Shown: positions 56,506 through 64,000 of the stretch, piece by piece
How positions within the stretch are numbered: the first letter of the stretch is position 1
Layout: each line of letters begins with the position of its first letter
NCBI RefSeq assembly: GCF_000482385.1
Contig: NZ_AXVD01000020.1
Coordinates: forward strand, 1 to 64,000
Length of the DNA: 64,000 bases
From: Nocardia sp. CNY236
Lineage (GTDB): Bacteria > Actinomycetota > Actinomycetes > Mycobacteriales > Mycobacteriaceae
Reading direction: 5' to 3'
The notes under the pieces: generated by a model
What the model was told of the DNA's origin: nothing
Database searches by the model: none
The model's input: only the letters and a program-made list of their open reading frames with translations
Position numbers and translations under genes: made by a program

Positions 56506-56743
56506 GCAGGACCGCGTTTATGCTGATCATGGCATCCCGTATGGGGTTGTCGTGGCGCCGGGCCGGTGGTGACCGCCAAGTTCCTTGCCGGCCCGGCGTT
56601 TGTATCCCCTTCATCTTTGGTTTGCCTAAAACCTCCACACTTTGAATCCTCAGGATGTAACATAGAGGGGTAAGCGAGACCCGGACCAAGGACTTGGCGG
56701 TCACCGGCCCGGGAATCACACGACAACCCTGGAAGGCCACACC

Positions 56744-57160
56744 ATGCGAAAAATAGTTGCGAGCGGAATTGCGGTCATTGCGGCCGTGATGCTGCCTAGC
56801 ACCCCCGCGGCGGCGGAGGGTGATTTCGGCGGCGGCGGTTGCCGTGGTTACTGGCACCCGCTCGAAGAGGTGAACGGGACCTTGGAGTGGGGCGTCGAGA
56901 GCCACTGCGTGGGGACCGGCTGGATGCCGCACATACTCGAAGTCGAACTTCAGAAGGGGCACCACGCGCTGTTCTTCTCGACAGTCCTCACCGAGAAGTC
57001 CCCGGGGTACACCCAAGGCAGCCCTGATATCAGCCTGCACTACCCGACCTCATGTACAGATGCCACCGAGGCCACCTACCGCATGAAGGTCTACGTGACC
57101 GCAGGTAGCCACACTGGCAACTGGCTCAGCCCCGAATACACCGTCCCCTGTGACGTGTAA
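56744..57160 (+). CDS. Secreted prophage protein, possible lysogenic conversion factor
   Basis: A 138-residue protein starting MRKIVASGIAVIAAVMLPSTPAAAEGDFGGGG, with a clear signal peptide cleaved after PAAA. The mature part has four Cys residues (GGCRGYW, SHCVG, TSCTD, VPCDV) and is likely a disulphide-bonded beta protein. It is isolated from the phage operons by a gap upstream and a terminator downstream, as cargo genes often are. Family not recognised. Confidence 0.6.
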   Translation: MRKIVASGIAVIAAVMLPSTPAAAEGDFGGGGCRGYWHPLEEVNGTLEWGVESHCVGTGWMPHILEVELQKGHHALFFSTVLTEKSPGYTQGSPDISLHYPTSCTDATEATYRMKVYVTAGSHTGNWLSPEYTVPCDV

Positions 57161-57173
57161 CTGCATCACCCCG

Positions 57174-57205
57174 GTCTTCCCTCCCGTACTCACGGGAGGG
57201 AAGAC
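57174..57205 (+). terminator. Terminator after the secreted protein gene
   Basis: A perfect 14-bp stem (GTCTTCCCTCCCGT with its complement) around the loop ACTC, 14 bases after the stop. No T run. Confidence 0.7.
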
Positions 57206-57239
57206 TGGTCTCTACCGCATCCCCGGAAAGGACACCTCA

Positions 57240-57629
57240 ATGCCAGCTACCACTGCGCACCAGTCGTGGACCAGCCCGACCACTCTTGCCCGCTACACCT
57301 TTCCCCAGTTCGTGAGCCAAGGCAGCGGCGGCCTGCGGTCCTGGCTGTCGCCGATCATGTCTACCCCCATCGGACTCCAGTTCAGCTATACAGCCATATC
57401 CGACGAGGTATCGCTACTGCGCCATGAGGTAGACATCAAAATCCTCGTCGACGGCAAACCGGTTGCGGTCACATCGGGCGCCTCCAGCACCAGCAACACC
57501 CACTCTCACAGCGACTTCATTGTCCGCAACCCAGCCCCGACCACCCTCGACCGCTCCGTGCATGTGGTGATCACTTTGACCGACATCCTTGCCGGCATCA
57601 CTCACACCACTGATTTCCAACTGGTGTGA
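57240..57629 (+). CDS. Hypothetical prophage protein
   Basis: A 129-residue protein starting MPATTAHQSWTSPTTLARYT after AAAGGA. It is Ser/Thr-rich and likely beta-structured (KILVDGKPVAVTSG, HVVITLTDILAGITHTTDF). Not recognised. It may be another cargo gene. Confidence 0.5.
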   Translation: MPATTAHQSWTSPTTLARYTFPQFVSQGSGGLRSWLSPIMSTPIGLQFSYTAISDEVSLLRHEVDIKILVDGKPVAVTSGASSTSNTHSHSDFIVRNPAPTTLDRSVHVVITLTDILAGITHTTDFQLV

Positions 57630-57660
57630 CCCAAGGGCGGCAGACAGTAGCGTTGCCGCC

Positions 57661-57879
57661 ATGGCGGAAATCACGGCACAGCAATGCGTGGAGATGCTGT
57701 ACTCGGCGACGGGCCAGCGGATCACCGCACGGACTTTCCGCTCCTACGCCCAGCGTGGTCACGCCCCGGCTCCGGAGCGGCATATAGGACGCACACCAGT
57801 GTGGGACGAGGCGACGATCGCGGCGTGGATTCGCAACCGGCCTGGGCAGGGTGCACGTACCGACCGGCACCGCGACTGA
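57661..57879 (+). CDS. MerR-like helix-turn-helix protein, possible excisionase
   Basis: A 72-residue protein starting MAEITAQQCVEMLYSATGQR. ITARTFRSYAQRGHAPAPERHIGRTPVWDEATIAAWI is a winged helix of the MerR/excisionase type (the Y...RG...P pattern and W at the end). Such small proteins direct integrase toward excision or regulate the prophage. Confidence 0.6.
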   Translation: MAEITAQQCVEMLYSATGQRITARTFRSYAQRGHAPAPERHIGRTPVWDEATIAAWIRNRPGQGARTDRHRD

Positions 57880-58055
57880 TAGGCGGCGGCGTGTAGCACT
57901 TGTGGCCCAGGTGTTCTCGCGTTGCCGCTTTCGCGTTAGGCACCTACCGTGATGTAGCGATCTACATCACATGATCATTGGTTCTCAACTCTTCCACGGC
58001 GGACGGATCTGCAGCGCCAACTGTGGTTTCAGCGAGCCAACAGAGGGGATTTCAC

Positions 58056-58622
58056 GTGTCGCAGCAGCAGCAACCGCCCGGTGGCCACTCAAAGGTCATG
58101 CCTGACCAGACGCAGCGGCGGCGTATCAACAAGGTGATACTCGGCGGGTTCGGTGCCGCGATGGCGCTAATTGTCGTGATTGTCGTAGTTGGCGCGGTGG
58201 TTGGTGATAGTGGGGGGCAAACGGGCAGCGAGCCATTGCCAGCCGCTACGCCTCAACCACCGATGCCAGCGCAGGCAGACCAAACCGGCCGGCCCTCGGC
58301 AGATCCGCGGTGCGCGCCTGCGTCCCAGTCCGTTGTCGAGCTCGTTGAGTCGGGACTCACCCAGGCCGGGACACGGCTGGAGAACGTTGTTGTGATCACC
58401 AGCGGAACGACATTCGTCGCGGCGTCGATCCTCGGCCAGGATGAGTCAATGGTCCAGCGCGCCAACGCATGGGTACTCCACGACGGAACGGTGTATGCCG
58501 CCTCCAGCGGGGCCAGGCGCCACACGATGTGGCCGAAATCGGCGGCGATCGGCATCGGCTCCACCGATGACGACGTAGAGGCTGTGATTGCCTGCGTGTT
58601 GCGGACCTCCTACGAGCGCTGA
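58056..58622 (+). CDS. Hypothetical membrane-anchored protein
   Basis: A 188-residue protein from GTG 58056, preceded by AGAGGGGA. A polar Gln/Pro-rich start, one membrane helix (GGFGAAMALIVVIVVVGAVVG) near residue 50, a Pro-rich linker and a C-terminal alpha/beta domain (VVVITSGTTFVAASILGQDESMV) with two Cys residues. Probably surface-exposed; family not recognised. Confidence 0.5.
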   Translation: MSQQQQPPGGHSKVMPDQTQRRRINKVILGGFGAAMALIVVIVVVGAVVGDSGGQTGSEPLPAATPQPPMPAQADQTGRPSADPRCAPASQSVVELVESGLTQAGTRLENVVVITSGTTFVAASILGQDESMVQRANAWVLHDGTVYAASSGARRHTMWPKSAAIGIGSTDDDVEAVIACVLRTSYER

Positions 58623-58638
58623 CCTATTGACCTATATA

Positions 58639-58679
58639 CGAAACGCGCCCCGCCAAGTCGGCAGGGCGCGACCGTTTCG
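58639..58679. terminator. Bidirectional terminator
   Basis: CGAAA and TTTCG form the base of the stem and CGCGCCC and GGGCGCG the upper part, with a mismatch between. It sits between the convergent early and structural transcripts. Confidence 0.65.
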
Positions 58680-58713
58680 GGCTGCCGTCCTCTCTAGGTG
58701 CCCTCGCGTGTGG

Positions 58714-59691
58714 TCAGTCGGTGACACGGACGTGCGATGTGGCGCCGGACTGCAGTGATAGGTATGAGAAGCCGGCCGATCCGATGGCGTAGAGGGTGAT
58801 GAGGTCACCATCTGCCAGCGCAATATCCTGCGCGACGCTCACGGTGGCTGAAGACTGAACCGGAATTGGGGTGTCGGCGCCTTCAACAAGCACCGCACCA
58901 TTGTGGTAGATCGCCACTCGGGCACTAAGGCTAAAGATGCTACTGGAGTTCGCGATCGTGCATGATGCGGTGATCGTTGCGGCGGGGTTGTCGCCGTGGA
59001 CGACAAGGGCGTGCTCGGCGACAACCGATCCGGGGTAGCCGGTGGTGTCGGCGACCCAGTCAAGTATGTGCGCCCAGGCAGTGGTGAGCGTCTGAGTTCC
59101 GCTCTTGTTCATGCCGGCAGGTCGGAACGTTATGAACTGTGGCGTGGGTGCGCTGCCGATCGTGACGGCGGGTGGGGCGGCGACAACGACACCACCAGAG
59201 AACACGGGTGCGGGTGCGGTGCCCGTGCCTACCGCGTGGGTGCTGGTCACGGTCACACCGGTCATTACGCCGGGCAGTGGAACGGTTCCGGCCGAGGCTG
59301 CGGCAGCCGCCTCGATCACCGTATCGCCGACGCTCGGCGCTGGGGCCGTTCCGATACCCACTGTGGCCGAAGCTGCGATAACCACCTCGGCCCGCACGAT
59401 CGGTGTTGGCGTGCTGCCGGTCGCCACGGCAGCCGGGGCAGTGGCGGTGATGCCGCCGGCGAACACGGGCGTGGGTGTGGTGCCCGTCCCGGCGGCAACT
59501 GGGATCGTGATGAGCACACCGGTCCGTGCGATTGGTTTGGGCGTAGCGCCGGTCGAGACGCCGGGCGGCGGCATGATGAGCACCGGCGTGGTCCCGTCCC
59601 ATACCAGTAAGTCGCCGAGGTACAGGTACAGCACGTTCTCGTCGCCGAGCCGGACATCGAGCGGCGAGATACCGCGGGCGTAGAACGCCAT
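58714..59691 (-). CDS. Phage minor tail / fibre protein with internal repeats
   Basis: A 325-residue protein starting MAFYARGISPLDVRLGDENV. Residues 40-190 are about six degenerate copies of a ~28-residue unit (G-x-G-T/S-x-P-x-P followed by a Val/Ala-rich strand), likely a fibrous shaft. The last 135 residues form a separate beta domain (FITFRPAGMNKSGTQTLTTA, ARVAIYHNGAVLVEGAD), possibly the receptor-binding end. Last gene of the structural transcript. Confidence 0.6.
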   Translation of the reverse strand: MAFYARGISPLDVRLGDENVLYLYLGDLLVWDGTTPVLIMPPPGVSTGATPKPIARTGVLITIPVAAGTGTTPTPVFAGGITATAPAAVATGSTPTPIVRAEVVIAASATVGIGTAPAPSVGDTVIEAAAAASAGTVPLPGVMTGVTVTSTHAVGTGTAPAPVFSGGVVVAAPPAVTIGSAPTPQFITFRPAGMNKSGTQTLTTAWAHILDWVADTTGYPGSVVAEHALVVHGDNPAATITASCTIANSSSIFSLSARVAIYHNGAVLVEGADTPIPVQSSATVSVAQDIALADGDLITLYAIGSAGFSYLSLQSGATSHVRVTD

Positions 59692-59701
59692 CGTCTACCG
59701 G

Positions 59702-60139
59702 CTATTGCTGGGCGAGTCGGTACAGCCCGGTGACAGCGATGGCGATCTCGAATCCCGCGTTGTCCGAGGATTTGTCTTCCTCGAAATCGATCAGGCATAC
59801 AAGCGGATTCGTGGCCGCGGTACCTGATTGTGTGTCGACGATTACACAGTAGCGGGCAGTGATCGTGCTCGGCGCCCAGTTCGGGTTGTCGCAGTCGAGC
59901 CACGCGGTGTTGGTGGCCGCGTCATAGGTGAGGGTCTTGCTAGTGAGCACCGTCCCGCCGGCGATATAGCCGTTGCCGGTGGGCAATTCGCCGGTCAGAT
60001 CGGATTGGTACTGGTGGGTGTCCAGGTTCGGTGTGTAGTTCGAGGTGAGCAGCACTGCGCGCAGCTCGTCGTTGACGATGTCGACCTTCTTGGTCAGCAA
60101 CGACATACCGAATCGTCCGTAGGGGTTTGAGATGGTCAT
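59702..60139 (-). CDS. Phage structural protein
   Basis: A 145-residue protein starting MTISNPYGRFGMSLLTKKVD with GGAAGA upstream. LLTSNYTPNLDTHQYQSDLTGE and GYIAGGTVLTSKTLTYDAATN are typical of a small beta-rich virion protein found near tail fibres in actinophages. Role not known. Confidence 0.6.
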   Translation of the reverse strand: MTISNPYGRFGMSLLTKKVDIVNDELRAVLLTSNYTPNLDTHQYQSDLTGELPTGNGYIAGGTVLTSKTLTYDAATNTAWLDCDNPNWAPSTITARYCVIVDTQSGTAATNPLVCLIDFEEDKSSDNAGFEIAIAVTGLYRLAQQ

Positions 60140-60151
60140 GGTGTCTTCCGT

Positions 60152-60556
60152 TCAGTCGGGTACGACGATGTAGAGGGTGGTGGGATCGTGCGGCTCGGCG
60201 GCATACCAGGATTGGGTGACGCGTTGGACACCGGTGACGCCGCCGAAGTTACGAACGTGTGCTGACCCAGGCGGCGGCGGGGCGGGCAGACCGGCCGAGA
60301 TCAGCGGCCACAGCGTGGCGTCTATGTCCGGCACGATGAAGTCGTAGCGGCGGACTCCGAACTGCGCCGAGCATGGGCCGGGCTCGAGCTGCACGGTGAG
60401 CATCCCTGCTACTGGGGTAGCGGAGATGCGGCGAGTGCTGACCATCGTGACACCGTTGGCGGCGGCGCGCGGGTGCTCGTCCTGCCAAAACCACACTGGT
60501 GTGTTGTCAGCGAGGCCGGCGATATCGGCGATGTCCTGTGTGATGGTGACGGTCAC
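60152..60556 (-). CDS. Hypothetical phage tail-region protein
   Basis: A 134-residue protein from GTG 60556 after GGAGCC. FWQDEHPRAAANGVTMVSTRR, LTVQLEPGPCSAQFG and YDFIVPDIDATLWPLI suggest a beta-rich adaptor. Cotranscribed with the minor tail genes. Confidence 0.55.
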   Translation of the reverse strand: MTVTITQDIADIAGLADNTPVWFWQDEHPRAAANGVTMVSTRRISATPVAGMLTVQLEPGPCSAQFGVRRYDFIVPDIDATLWPLISAGLPAPPPPGSAHVRNFGGVTGVQRVTQSWYAAEPHDPTTLYIVVPD

Positions 60557-60567
60557 AATTGCGGCTC

Positions 60568-61389
60568 CTAGCTGAGGGCGTAGTACGGGCAGAACGAGCC
60601 GTTGAAGGTAAGCGCGTCATAGCTGATCGCGGCGGGCAGGGTCGAGGTTTGCGGTGCATAGGCATAGAGTGCGGCGGGTTTGAATCCGGGTGGCGCTGAC
60701 ATCGACCAAATAGGGTTCGCGAGCAATGATTTACAGGTTTGCCCGAGATGAGTGACCTGCAACAAGCCGACAGCCCAGATTTCGGATTTGAGCGCGTCGA
60801 TCGGCGCGATGGTGAAGGTGTATTCGCGGTTGGTGTCTGCTACGTCTGCGGTGATGTCGCCGGTGGCGGCCATGAGCTGCAGATCGCCGGTGCTCGAGTC
60901 CATGAGGTATGCGCCCGCATACATCGCATCGATCCCGAAATGGGTGACGGAGTTTCCGGTACCGAACGAGATCTGGGAGTAAATACGGTCTTTGGTGCAC
61001 TCGATAAATCCAAGTTCAACCAGGTCAGCGCCATGTCCCGCGGGTTGATAGTCCGGCGGGCTGTTGCGGGAGATGGAGTGCGAGTGCGAACTGTCGCCGG
61101 AGCCGCCGCCGCCGGTCCTGGTGGCGATCGGTTGCAGCATCACGCGGGGAAACGTCGCGTCAGCTCCCCGGGTGAAGGTATGCCACAACCCACCTCCGGA
61201 CGGGATCACGTTGCCGTCGGTCGCGGCGAGGTCTTGTTGCGCGCGGGTCGCGCTGCCGGACACGCCGACAATCGGTGCCTTGCTCTTGTCATAGATCGAG
61301 GTTTCATCGAGATTCTGGAACTCGCCGAATGATCCGGGCCGGGTGGGGTTGAGCGCGCCATTCGGATTCGCGCCGTCGGGCTGAGTCAC
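60568..61389 (-). CDS. Phage minor tail protein
   Basis: A 273-residue protein from GTG 61389, one base after the stop of the previous gene. It has a Gly/Ser/His-rich middle (GGGGSGDSSHSHS) and a C-terminal domain with YSQISFGTGNSVTHFGIDAMYAG and CPYYALS. It fits a minor tail or baseplate protein. No family named with certainty. Confidence 0.6.
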   Translation of the reverse strand: MTQPDGANPNGALNPTRPGSFGEFQNLDETSIYDKSKAPIVGVSGSATRAQQDLAATDGNVIPSGGGLWHTFTRGADATFPRVMLQPIATRTGGGGSGDSSHSHSISRNSPPDYQPAGHGADLVELGFIECTKDRIYSQISFGTGNSVTHFGIDAMYAGAYLMDSSTGDLQLMAATGDITADVADTNREYTFTIAPIDALKSEIWAVGLLQVTHLGQTCKSLLANPIWSMSAPPGFKPAALYAYAPQTSTLPAAISYDALTFNGSFCPYYALS

Positions 61390-61390
61390 C

Positions 61391-61723
61391 TCACATCACC
61401 TCGAGCGGTGGAGGCGGTGGCACCTCACCGCCGAGCTGGCGCACCTGATCGGCGAGAGCGGTATCCCATTGCATGTGCAGGGTGGCGGCCAGGCGGCGCC
61501 GCACCTCACGAGTCTCGATCTCGGCGAGCTTGGCCTCGACCTCGGCGACGCGCTTGTCGGCTGCCGCTGTGGCCTTGTCGGCGAGCCGAGTCGCGATGCC
61601 CTCGAGTTTCTCGAGGGCATCGGCCTTACGCCCGCGGCGGCCGACGAACGCGGCTATCAGTGAGCCGCCGAGACCGCCGATACCCAGCGCGCCGCCCGCG
61701 GCGACGATCATCTCGTTCAGCAT
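61391..61723 (-). CDS. Membrane protein with coiled coil (DUF2746-like)
   Basis: A 110-residue protein from ATG 61723 with GAGAGGAGA upstream. One membrane helix (IVAAGGALGIGGLGGSLIAAFVG), then a charged coiled coil (ADKRVAEVEAKLAEIETREV). The layout and place next to the holin resemble DUF2746 proteins of mycobacteriophages. It may help in lysis. Confidence 0.6.
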   Translation of the reverse strand: MLNEMIVAAGGALGIGGLGGSLIAAFVGRRGRKADALEKLEGIATRLADKATAAADKRVAEVEAKLAEIETREVRRRLAATLHMQWDTALADQVRQLGGEVPPPPPLEVM

Positions 61724-61752
61724 GTCATCTCCTCTCGCCATGTCATAGCCGC

Positions 61753-62019
61753 TCACTCCTCCGGCCCCGTAGCCGACAGCCACGGCAGCCACCGGTCGAT
61801 CATGGCGTCGACGCCGGGGATCGCCATCACGCGCGTTACTGTCGCCGACACTGCTAGCGCGGTGCCGACACCCCATGCCGTAGTGGACAGGCCGGACGAC
61901 TCGACGAGCTGCGGCATCGCTGCGGCGGCACCGATGCCGAGCTGAAACATGGTGCGTGTTGCTGCGCGCCACGGGAAGCGGACTTGTGTCGGTGTGTCCG
62001 GCGCGTTGTGCCGTCCCAT
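61753..62019 (-). CDS. Holin
   Basis: An 88-residue protein whose ATG shares a base with the endolysin stop. Two hydrophobic stretches (TMFQLGIGAAAAMPQLV and TTAWGVGTALAVSATVTRVMAI) and a charged end fit a small actinophage holin that releases or triggers the endolysin. Confidence 0.65.
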   Translation of the reverse strand: MGRHNAPDTPTQVRFPWRAATRTMFQLGIGAAAAMPQLVESSGLSTTAWGVGTALAVSATVTRVMAIPGVDAMIDRWLPWLSATGPEE

Positions 62020-62852
62020 CACTTCACCGGTCGGGGGCCGATGCCGGCGGCCTCGAGCAGCGCGGCGAGCGCCTCGACCTGTGTTCGGTCGCCGAGTTCG
62101 TCCCATCGAGTCGGGTTGACTACATGTCCGCGGATCGCCTCGGACCCGGGGCCGAGCTGCTCGACGACCAGTTGTGCGGCGTGCTGGTCGATCCACGCCA
62201 GCACGTTGCCGACGGTCTCGCTCGGCGTACCGTCAGGCCGGGTGAGCTGGGTGTCGAGCACGGCCTTGGCGATGTCCTGAGCGCTGGGCATTGTGTCCTC
62301 CTTGTTGGTGCTGCCAGTGTTGATCTCGCGGGCGCGGGCGATCACCACGTCGTACGGGAAGTGGTGGCCTGGGTCCCAGTGGTCGGACTCGTGGAACGCG
62401 GCAGAGATGTCGATGTGTCCAACGATTCCGCGTTGTCCGGCGGCGGCCTGCGGGGCACTGATCTTCACCAGCGGAATGCTGTATAGCCGTGACCATTCCG
62501 CGTACCGCATTGCCGTGCGTTCGAGCAGCTTTCCCTCGCGCAGCCAGCGGGCTCGGTCCCATTCGGCGCGCCCCATCGCGCACACGTGCAGACCGCGACG
62601 GTTGCCTTGGTTCATCGCTCCCCACGCCTGCCGGTTGTCCGGCACCATGCGTACTTCCTCGCCGTCGAAGTCGACCATGGTCTGATACGACCCTGCACGG
62701 GTGCGCTCGAGATAGCCGATCACCGAGGTATTGCCGCCTTCGGACTCGGTGGTGTGCTGGACGATGACCTGGCCGGTGTTGTCGGCGGCGTTCCACAACC
62801 GCGCGCCGATCTGCTCGCGGTAGGGCACGAGGTCAGTCCCGAGTGCTGTCAC
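62019..62852 (-). CDS. N-acetylmuramoyl-L-alanine amidase endolysin
   Basis: A 277-residue protein starting MTALGTDLVPYREQIGARLW. The Amidase_2 zinc site is visible as VIVQHTTESEGG (first His) and later the HIDIS and DPGHHFPYD segments (second His and catalytic residues). After residue 185 comes a linker and a helical C-terminal region, perhaps wall-binding. It cuts between muramic acid and the stem peptide during lysis. It overlaps the preceding gene and the holin. Confidence 0.85.
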   Translation of the reverse strand: MTALGTDLVPYREQIGARLWNAADNTGQVIVQHTTESEGGNTSVIGYLERTRAGSYQTMVDFDGEEVRMVPDNRQAWGAMNQGNRRGLHVCAMGRAEWDRARWLREGKLLERTAMRYAEWSRLYSIPLVKISAPQAAAGQRGIVGHIDISAAFHESDHWDPGHHFPYDVVIARAREINTGSTNKEDTMPSAQDIAKAVLDTQLTRPDGTPSETVGNVLAWIDQHAAQLVVEQLGPGSEAIRGHVVNPTRWDELGDRTQVEALAALLEAAGIGPRPVK

Positions 62853-63558
62853 TGGTGGGGCCTTTCTGTGCGGTGAGTTGGTCGCGGCGCTTGAGGATGC
62901 CGCTCCGCTTGCTGCCGTCGGCCTCGAGTGCGATGACGCGCTGCACCTCGGCCGTGCTCGCGGTGCGCAGGTGCGCGAGGACCTCGGTCACGGGGTGATC
63001 GGCCGGGTCGAATCGGGTAATGCGGGTGACGAATCCGCGGGCGTCAGCCGGGCGGGTGGCTTGTGCGACGGTTTCGCGCTGCTGGAGCTGGCGCGATAAC
63101 TCGGCTTGCATCACGCTCGCCAGGGCTTGTGCGTCGACCTCGGTCGACCAGTCGGGTGGCGGTGGCTGGTCCTTCCAATCGCCGGCCGCGAACAGTGGAT
63201 TGATCTCGCCTGCCTTCGGCGGCCAGTAGAACTCGCGTTGCTCGGCGACGCGGCGGGCGCCGCCGTTCCACAGCCGGACCGACCACGACTTCAGTCCTGA
63301 GATCGGCACCGCCATAGACGCGCCTCGCATCCCAGGCAGGCCCACCAGGAACGGCAAGAACGCCTCTTCGGGGCAATGGGCGTTGCATGTGTCGACCGTG
63401 GGAAATGTGCCGGTCTTGAGCCATGGCGAGTGGTCGAGTCCGCATATGGTGTGGCACCACTGGCACGGGCAGCGGCGGGTGCCACACACCGTGCAGGCGC
63501 GGCGCTGCGGTGGCGGCAGATCGGCGCCGGGCGCTTGTGGCGGCGTAGTCTCGGTCAC
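62833..63558 (-). CDS. Hypothetical phage protein with Cys-rich zinc-binding start
   Basis: A 241-residue protein from GTG 63558 (GTGA overlap with the gene before). The N-terminal CTVCGTRRCPCQWCHTICG holds six Cys and one His and could bind zinc or an iron-sulphur cluster; a VPISGLKSWSVRLWNGG segment and a long helical C-terminus follow. It lies between minor tail and lysis genes. Not recognised. Confidence 0.5.
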   Translation of the reverse strand: MTETTPPQAPGADLPPPQRRACTVCGTRRCPCQWCHTICGLDHSPWLKTGTFPTVDTCNAHCPEEAFLPFLVGLPGMRGASMAVPISGLKSWSVRLWNGGARRVAEQREFYWPPKAGEINPLFAAGDWKDQPPPPDWSTEVDAQALASVMQAELSRQLQQRETVAQATRPADARGFVTRITRFDPADHPVTEVLAHLRTASTAEVQRVIALEADGSKRSGILKRRDQLTAQKGPTSDSTRD

Positions 63559-63794
63559 AGCACGGGCCGAATCGCGTGCAGCGGCGCGGCCATCACACGA
63601 CCGCGGTACCGGACCGGCACCTGGGTGGCCTCGTCGATATCGTCCTCGCACTCATCGAACTGGGCGCACTCGCCGACGAGGCACCGCGCGGCGGCAGACA
63701 CCGGCGCCGGTACCGCCGAGCGCAGCTCGATGAACGGCCGACATGAGCCGGGTGGCTGCTGCGGGATCTGGAAGTAGACGAGCTGTGCCGACAC
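63555..63794 (-). CDS. Small hypothetical phage protein
   Basis: A 79-residue protein from GTG 63794, start MSAQLVYFQIPQQPPGSCRP, with three Cys and an acidic patch (CAQFDECEDDIDEATQVP). It is coupled to the next gene. Function unknown. Confidence 0.45.
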   Translation of the reverse strand: MSAQLVYFQIPQQPPGSCRPFIELRSAVPAPVSAAARCLVGECAQFDECEDDIDEATQVPVRYRGRVMAAPLHAIRPVL

Positions 63795-63824
63795 GGCGGC
63801 CCTCCTGACTGGCGTGGTGATAGA

Positions 63825-64000
63825 TCAGCCGAAGACACCGAGATCGTGCAGCGCCGAGAACACACCCTCGAGCCGCTCGATCGCCCGCACCCCGGGGTCC
63901 TTGTCGTTGGTGTTGTCACCGATCACTGGTGTCCACGACAGCGGCTCGGTGTCGCTGTAGCGCAGCCGGATCGACTTGATGCGGTCGACTTGGATCAGGC
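63825..64000 (-). CDS. Phage minor tail protein, C-terminal end (runs off the window)
   Basis: The last 57 codons before a stop at 63825 read VDRIKSIRLRYSDTEPLSWT and then VRAIERLEGVFSALHDLGVFG, protein-like and in frame to the edge. The rest lies outside. Confidence 0.6.
   Translation of the reverse strand, partial: LIQVDRIKSIRLRYSDTEPLSWTPVIGDNTNDKDPGVRAIERLEGVFSALHDLGVFG

Overview
The window is a high-GC, mycolic-acid-type actinobacterium, most likely Nocardia or a close relative. The evidence is a single-chain type I fatty acid synthase with its AcpS, a CmrA-like mycolate reductase, an LdtMt2-type L,D-transpeptidase, and many Actinobacteria-restricted families (DUF3558, DUF397, DUF5753, DUF6879, DUF3618, DUF4254). 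The order cmrA - orn - tRNA-His - ldtB - tRNA-Lys - DUF3618 - bcp - acpS - fas matches, from memory, the Mycobacterium tuberculosis stretch Rv2509 to Rv2524c, but here it is split by about 20 kb of accessory DNA between tRNA-Lys and the DUF3618 gene.

Layout. (1) 1-5667, minus strand: a siphovirus-like tail module (tail terminator, major tail protein, assembly chaperone pair with a -1 slippery site, N-terminal 630 residues of a tape measure protein). Host genes follow directly upstream, with no head genes. A lipoprotein gene and a decayed IS5-type transposase sit between chaperone and tape measure. (2) 6349-18311: host genes (glutamine amidotransferase, DUF4254, TetR, MFS transporter, PadR, dienoyl-CoA reductase, CmrA, oligoribonuclease, L,D-transpeptidase) and two tRNAs. 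(3) 18312-38850: accessory island with a mobile-element remnant (four overlapping small genes), an IS481-type fragment, an XRE/DUF397 pair, the RiPP-like cluster described next, an IS3-type remnant, a duplicated left-handed beta-helix protein, a lytic transglycosylase and an F420-type oxidoreductase. (4) 38916-51849: conserved DUF3618, bcp, a DUF7159-like gene, TetR, acpS and the 9.4 kb fas gene, preceded by three palindromic operator-like sites. (5) 52197-64000: tRNA-Leu, a tyrosine integrase and the left part of a prophage (regulatory trio, small early genes, possible cargo genes, minor tail proteins, holin, amidase endolysin) that runs off the right edge.

The most unusual content is at 23078-31740. 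A 28-residue peptide gene with a very strong ribosome binding site carries a Y-x2-P-x-I motif like that bound by RRE domains in lasso leaders, and it ends in Cys-His. It is followed in one transcription direction by a glutathione S-transferase-like protein with a C-terminal PqqD/RRE-like domain, a radical SAM/SPASM enzyme with an N-terminal PqqD/RRE-like domain, and a complete fused alpha-beta glycyl-tRNA synthetase, a form not used as the housekeeping enzyme by Actinobacteria. A GNAT acetyltransferase and an HTH regulator lie upstream. A roughly 105-bp near-identical repeat with GCACTCG motifs sits in front of the peptide gene and again, inverted, between the regulator and a frameshifted gene on the other strand. 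I infer a RiPP pathway whose product touches glycyl-tRNA chemistry, with the extra GlyRS as either a self-resistance copy or a tRNA-charging partner. The function itself is not shown by sequence.
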